A DNA stretch of 64,000 nt from Streptomyces pseudovenezuelae (lineage in GTDB: Bacteria; Actinomycetota; Actinomycetes; Streptomycetales; Streptomycetaceae), in assembly GCF_001513955.1 (NCBI RefSeq), contig NZ_KQ948146.1, positions 160,476 to 224,475 of the forward strand, written 5' to 3'. How positions within the stretch are numbered: position 1 is the first letter of the stretch; every line of letters begins with the position of its first letter. The position numbers were made by a program, and so were the translations under genes. Positions 62,148 to 64,000 of the stretch are shown here, one piece after another. The notes beneath the pieces were generated by a model, which searched no databases, had not been told where the DNA came from, and saw only the letters and a program-made list of their open reading frames with translations.

Positions 62148-63176
62148 ATGGGTACCCACAGGGCCATGCGAATAAGCGTGGTGGATGTGGGGTCGAACAC
62201 GGTCCGGCTGGTGGTCGCGGACGCCGAGGGCGGGGTGCCCTTGCCGGTGCACACCGCGAAGTGGCGGCTGAGACTCGCCGATCATGTGCGGCCGGGTGGC
62301 CCGGTGCCCGAGGAGGCCGTGGAACGACTGGTGGAGGCGGTGGTGGGCGCGAGCCGGACCGCCGCGAGATGGGGTGCGGCGGGGCCGCTGGCCTTCGCGA
62401 CGGCGGTGGTGCGCTCCGCGCCGAACCGCCAGGAGGTGCTGCGCACCGTCCGCGCCCGGACCGGCATAGGGCTGTACACCCTGCCGGGCGAGGTGGAGGC
62501 GGAGCTCACGTTTCTCGGGGCCCGGCGCTGGATGGGCTGGCGCGCGGGGCCGCTCGCGCTGTTCGACATCGGCGGCGGATCGCTCGAAGTGGCCTTCGGG
62601 CGCGGGCGGTTGCCGGACTATGTGGCCTCGCTGCCGTTGGGCGCGGGCCGGCTGACCCACGAGTTCTTCGAGGGGCAGGATCCGCCGCCCCCGGAGGCGC
62701 TGCGGGCGCTGCGCCGCAAGGTCCGCCACCAGCTGCGGGACGTGGCGTCACGGATCCGCTGGGAGGGACCGCGCACCGCGGTGGCCACCTCACGCACCTT
62801 CGAGCAGCTGGGGCGGCTGTGCGGGACCCCGCCCGGGCGGCGCGGACCGTTCGTGGAACGCCGGATGCGCCGCGCGGACCTGCGGGAGGCCGTCGAGCGC
62901 CTGGCCGCCCTGCCGGCACCGCGCCGCGCCGAACTGCCCGGCATCTCCGCTCCGCGCGCCGCGCAGAGCCTGGCCGGTGCGGTGGTGGGGCACACGGCGA
63001 TGAAACTCACCGGGGTCAGGACCGTCACCATCTGCCCCTGGGCCATCCGCGAGGGGGTGCTGCTGCGGCACATCGAGGACGGCCCCTCCTGGTGGGCCGA
63101 GATCGCCCGCCGCAACGAGGAGCACACCGCTCCCCCCGAGCCGGTCCCCCTGCGGATCGCCACCGCCACCACCTGA
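62148..63176 (+). CDS. Ppx/GppA family exopolyphosphatase
   Basis: 342-residue ASKHA-fold phosphatase that would break down polyphosphate or ppGpp-type nucleotides. N-terminal MRISVVDVGSNTVRLVVAD is the first phosphate-binding loop (residues 7-25), with ATAVVRSAPNRQEVL (near 85) and LFDIGGGSLEVAFG (second loop, near 140). About 340 residues is the length of the single ASKHA-module actinobacterial form, without the C-terminal domain of E. coli Ppx. ATG 62148 (GGAAGGGG upstream) is taken in preference to ATG 62166. Confidence 0.88.
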   Translation: MGTHRAMRISVVDVGSNTVRLVVADAEGGVPLPVHTAKWRLRLADHVRPGGPVPEEAVERLVEAVVGASRTAARWGAAGPLAFATAVVRSAPNRQEVLRTVRARTGIGLYTLPGEVEAELTFLGARRWMGWRAGPLALFDIGGGSLEVAFGRGRLPDYVASLPLGAGRLTHEFFEGQDPPPPEALRALRRKVRHQLRDVASRIRWEGPRTAVATSRTFEQLGRLCGTPPGRRGPFVERRMRRADLREAVERLAALPAPRRAELPGISAPRAAQSLAGAVVGHTAMKLTGVRTVTICPWAIREGVLLRHIEDGPSWWAEIARRNEEHTAPPEPVPLRIATATT

Positions 63177-63313
63177 ACGAGGAAGAAGGAAGGTCAGCCG
63201 GGGACGCGACCACCCCGAACCAGCGTGACCAGGAGGAGTCCGGCGGAGCGTGACCCCGGACCGGTCCCGGGCGGACGGAGGGTGATCCGCCGACGCCCGG
63301 GTACTCGGGGCCC

Positions 63314-64000
63314 ATGCCTCAGGACCCACGTGAACCACAGCTGCCGCCGGCCCGGGGCCCGGTCTCCGCCGCAGTCCAGGAGTATCTGCTCGGCGCCGGA
63401 CCCCTGCCGCCTCCCGAGACCGTGGCCAGGGCGGACGTGTACGGCGACGACCTCCAGCTGGCCCTGTACCTCTGCTACGAACTGCACTACCGCGGCTTCG
63501 CGGGCGTCTCCGGCGACCACGAGTGGGACCCCGACCTCCTGCGCACCAGGGCAGCCCTGGAACACCGCTTCCTGTCCGCCCTGCGTACGGACACCCCGGT
63601 CCACGACAGCGTCGAGGACGCGCTCGCCGGGCTCCTCGTGGAGCCGGTCGACGGCACGGGGGTCAGCCATCACCTGAGCGAGGAGGGCGAGCTGTGGCAG
63701 GTGCGCGAGTACGCGGCCCAGCGCTCGCTCTATCACCTCAAGGAGGCCGACCCGCACGCGTGGGTGCTGCCGCGGCTGTGGGGCCGGGCCAAGGCGGGCA
63801 TGGCGGCGGTGGAGTTCGACGAGTTCGGCGGCGGCCGCCCCGACCGTGTGCACGCCCTGCTCTTCGCGAACCTGATGACGGACCTGGGCCTGGACACGAC
63901 GTACGGGCACTACCTGGACGCGGCCTGCGCCGAGATGCTCGCCACGGTGAACCTCATGTCCCTGCTGGGCCTGCACCGCAGCCTGCGCGGAGCCCTCGTG
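63314..64000 (+). CDS. Iron-containing redox enzyme family protein (partial, runs off the end)
   Basis: Open to the right edge for 229 codons from ATG 63314, with no stop, so the end is missing. Encodes MPQDPREPQLPPARGPVSA then an all-helical protein: LYLCYELHYRGFAG, EWDPDLLRTRAALEH, VREYAAQRSLYHLKEADPHAW, AKAGMAAVEFDEFGGGR, FANLMTDLGLD. The Glu and His residues at these places (E-L-H-Y, L-Y-H-L-K-E-A-D, E-F-D-E-F-G) match heme-oxygenase-like di-iron oxidases. Substrate unknown. Codon bias is strongly coding throughout. A shorter minus-strand ORF in this stretch is its shadow. Confidence 0.82.
   Translation, partial: MPQDPREPQLPPARGPVSAAVQEYLLGAGPLPPPETVARADVYGDDLQLALYLCYELHYRGFAGVSGDHEWDPDLLRTRAALEHRFLSALRTDTPVHDSVEDALAGLLVEPVDGTGVSHHLSEEGELWQVREYAAQRSLYHLKEADPHAWVLPRLWGRAKAGMAAVEFDEFGGGRPDRVHALLFANLMTDLGLDTTYGHYLDAACAEMLATVNLMSLLGLHRSLRGALV

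Overview
The window is from a high-GC actinomycete chromosome, almost certainly a Streptomyces. The evidence is the very high G+C third-position bias in every real gene, GTG/TTG starts, a complete ram (SapB-type) morphogenetic lanthipeptide cluster, mycothiol-dependent formaldehyde metabolism, and many SpoIIE-type phosphatases, SDRs and secreted hydrolases. No rRNA, tRNA, CRISPR array, phage or intact insertion sequence was seen.

Layout. 1-2,828: end of a sugar ABC importer (permease, lipoprotein) with a Gfo/Idh/MocA dehydrogenase. 2,858-6,000: secreted L,D-transpeptidase, two SDRs and a small membrane protein. 6,042-8,120: mycothiol-dependent formaldehyde detoxification operon (mscR, metallo-beta-lactamase fold hydrolase, DUF4180). 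8,208-12,280: a sulfur-stress regulon with a persulfide-dioxygenase-like/triple-rhodanese fusion, a TauE exporter, a CstR-type repressor and a rhodanese/DUF2892 membrane protein, tied together by three near-identical TACCC...GGGTA operators. 12,315-24,989: an ABC exporter, a decayed PLP-decarboxylase end, small secreted and SnoaL-like proteins, GH27 alpha-galactosidase, macrolide-type glycosyltransferase, TetR regulator, secreted beta-propeller, GH5 glycosidase and a tetracycline-type ribosomal protection GTPase. 25,217-32,618: a compact seven-gene cox-type molybdenum hydroxylase operon (small, large and FAD subunits, MoxR ATPase, VWA protein, XdhC, SRPBCC anchor). 32,946-38,215: phosphoesterase, large GT2 glycosyltransferase, methyltransferase, an RmlA pseudogene, a 58-residue ORF and a CBS protein.

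38,263-50,555: two SpoIIE-type phosphatases pointing outward around the ramC-ramS-ramA-ramB operon and its convergent regulator ramR. ramS (38 residues) makes a SapB-like peptide with two Ser-xx-Ser-xxx-Cys motifs, RamC modifies it and RamAB export it. 50,758-52,790: secreted S1 protease with an odd Gly/Ala/acidic tail, then a frameshifted PaaI-type thioesterase.

53,241-59,469: the least familiar system. A 71-residue double-glycine-leader peptide with a Cys-free, repetitive Val/Gly/Leu core is followed by an HlyD-type adaptor, a C39 peptidase ABC exporter and an NHLP-type ABC exporter, with no visible modifying enzyme. The rest (59,474-64,000) is an SRPBCC/ArsR pair, an MFS exporter with two palindromic operators, a Ppx/GppA-type phosphatase and the start of an iron-containing redox enzyme.

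The two peptide systems lie about 10 kb apart. In each, a strong hairpin separates the peptide gene from its exporter genes, which would let the cell make much more peptide than transporter.
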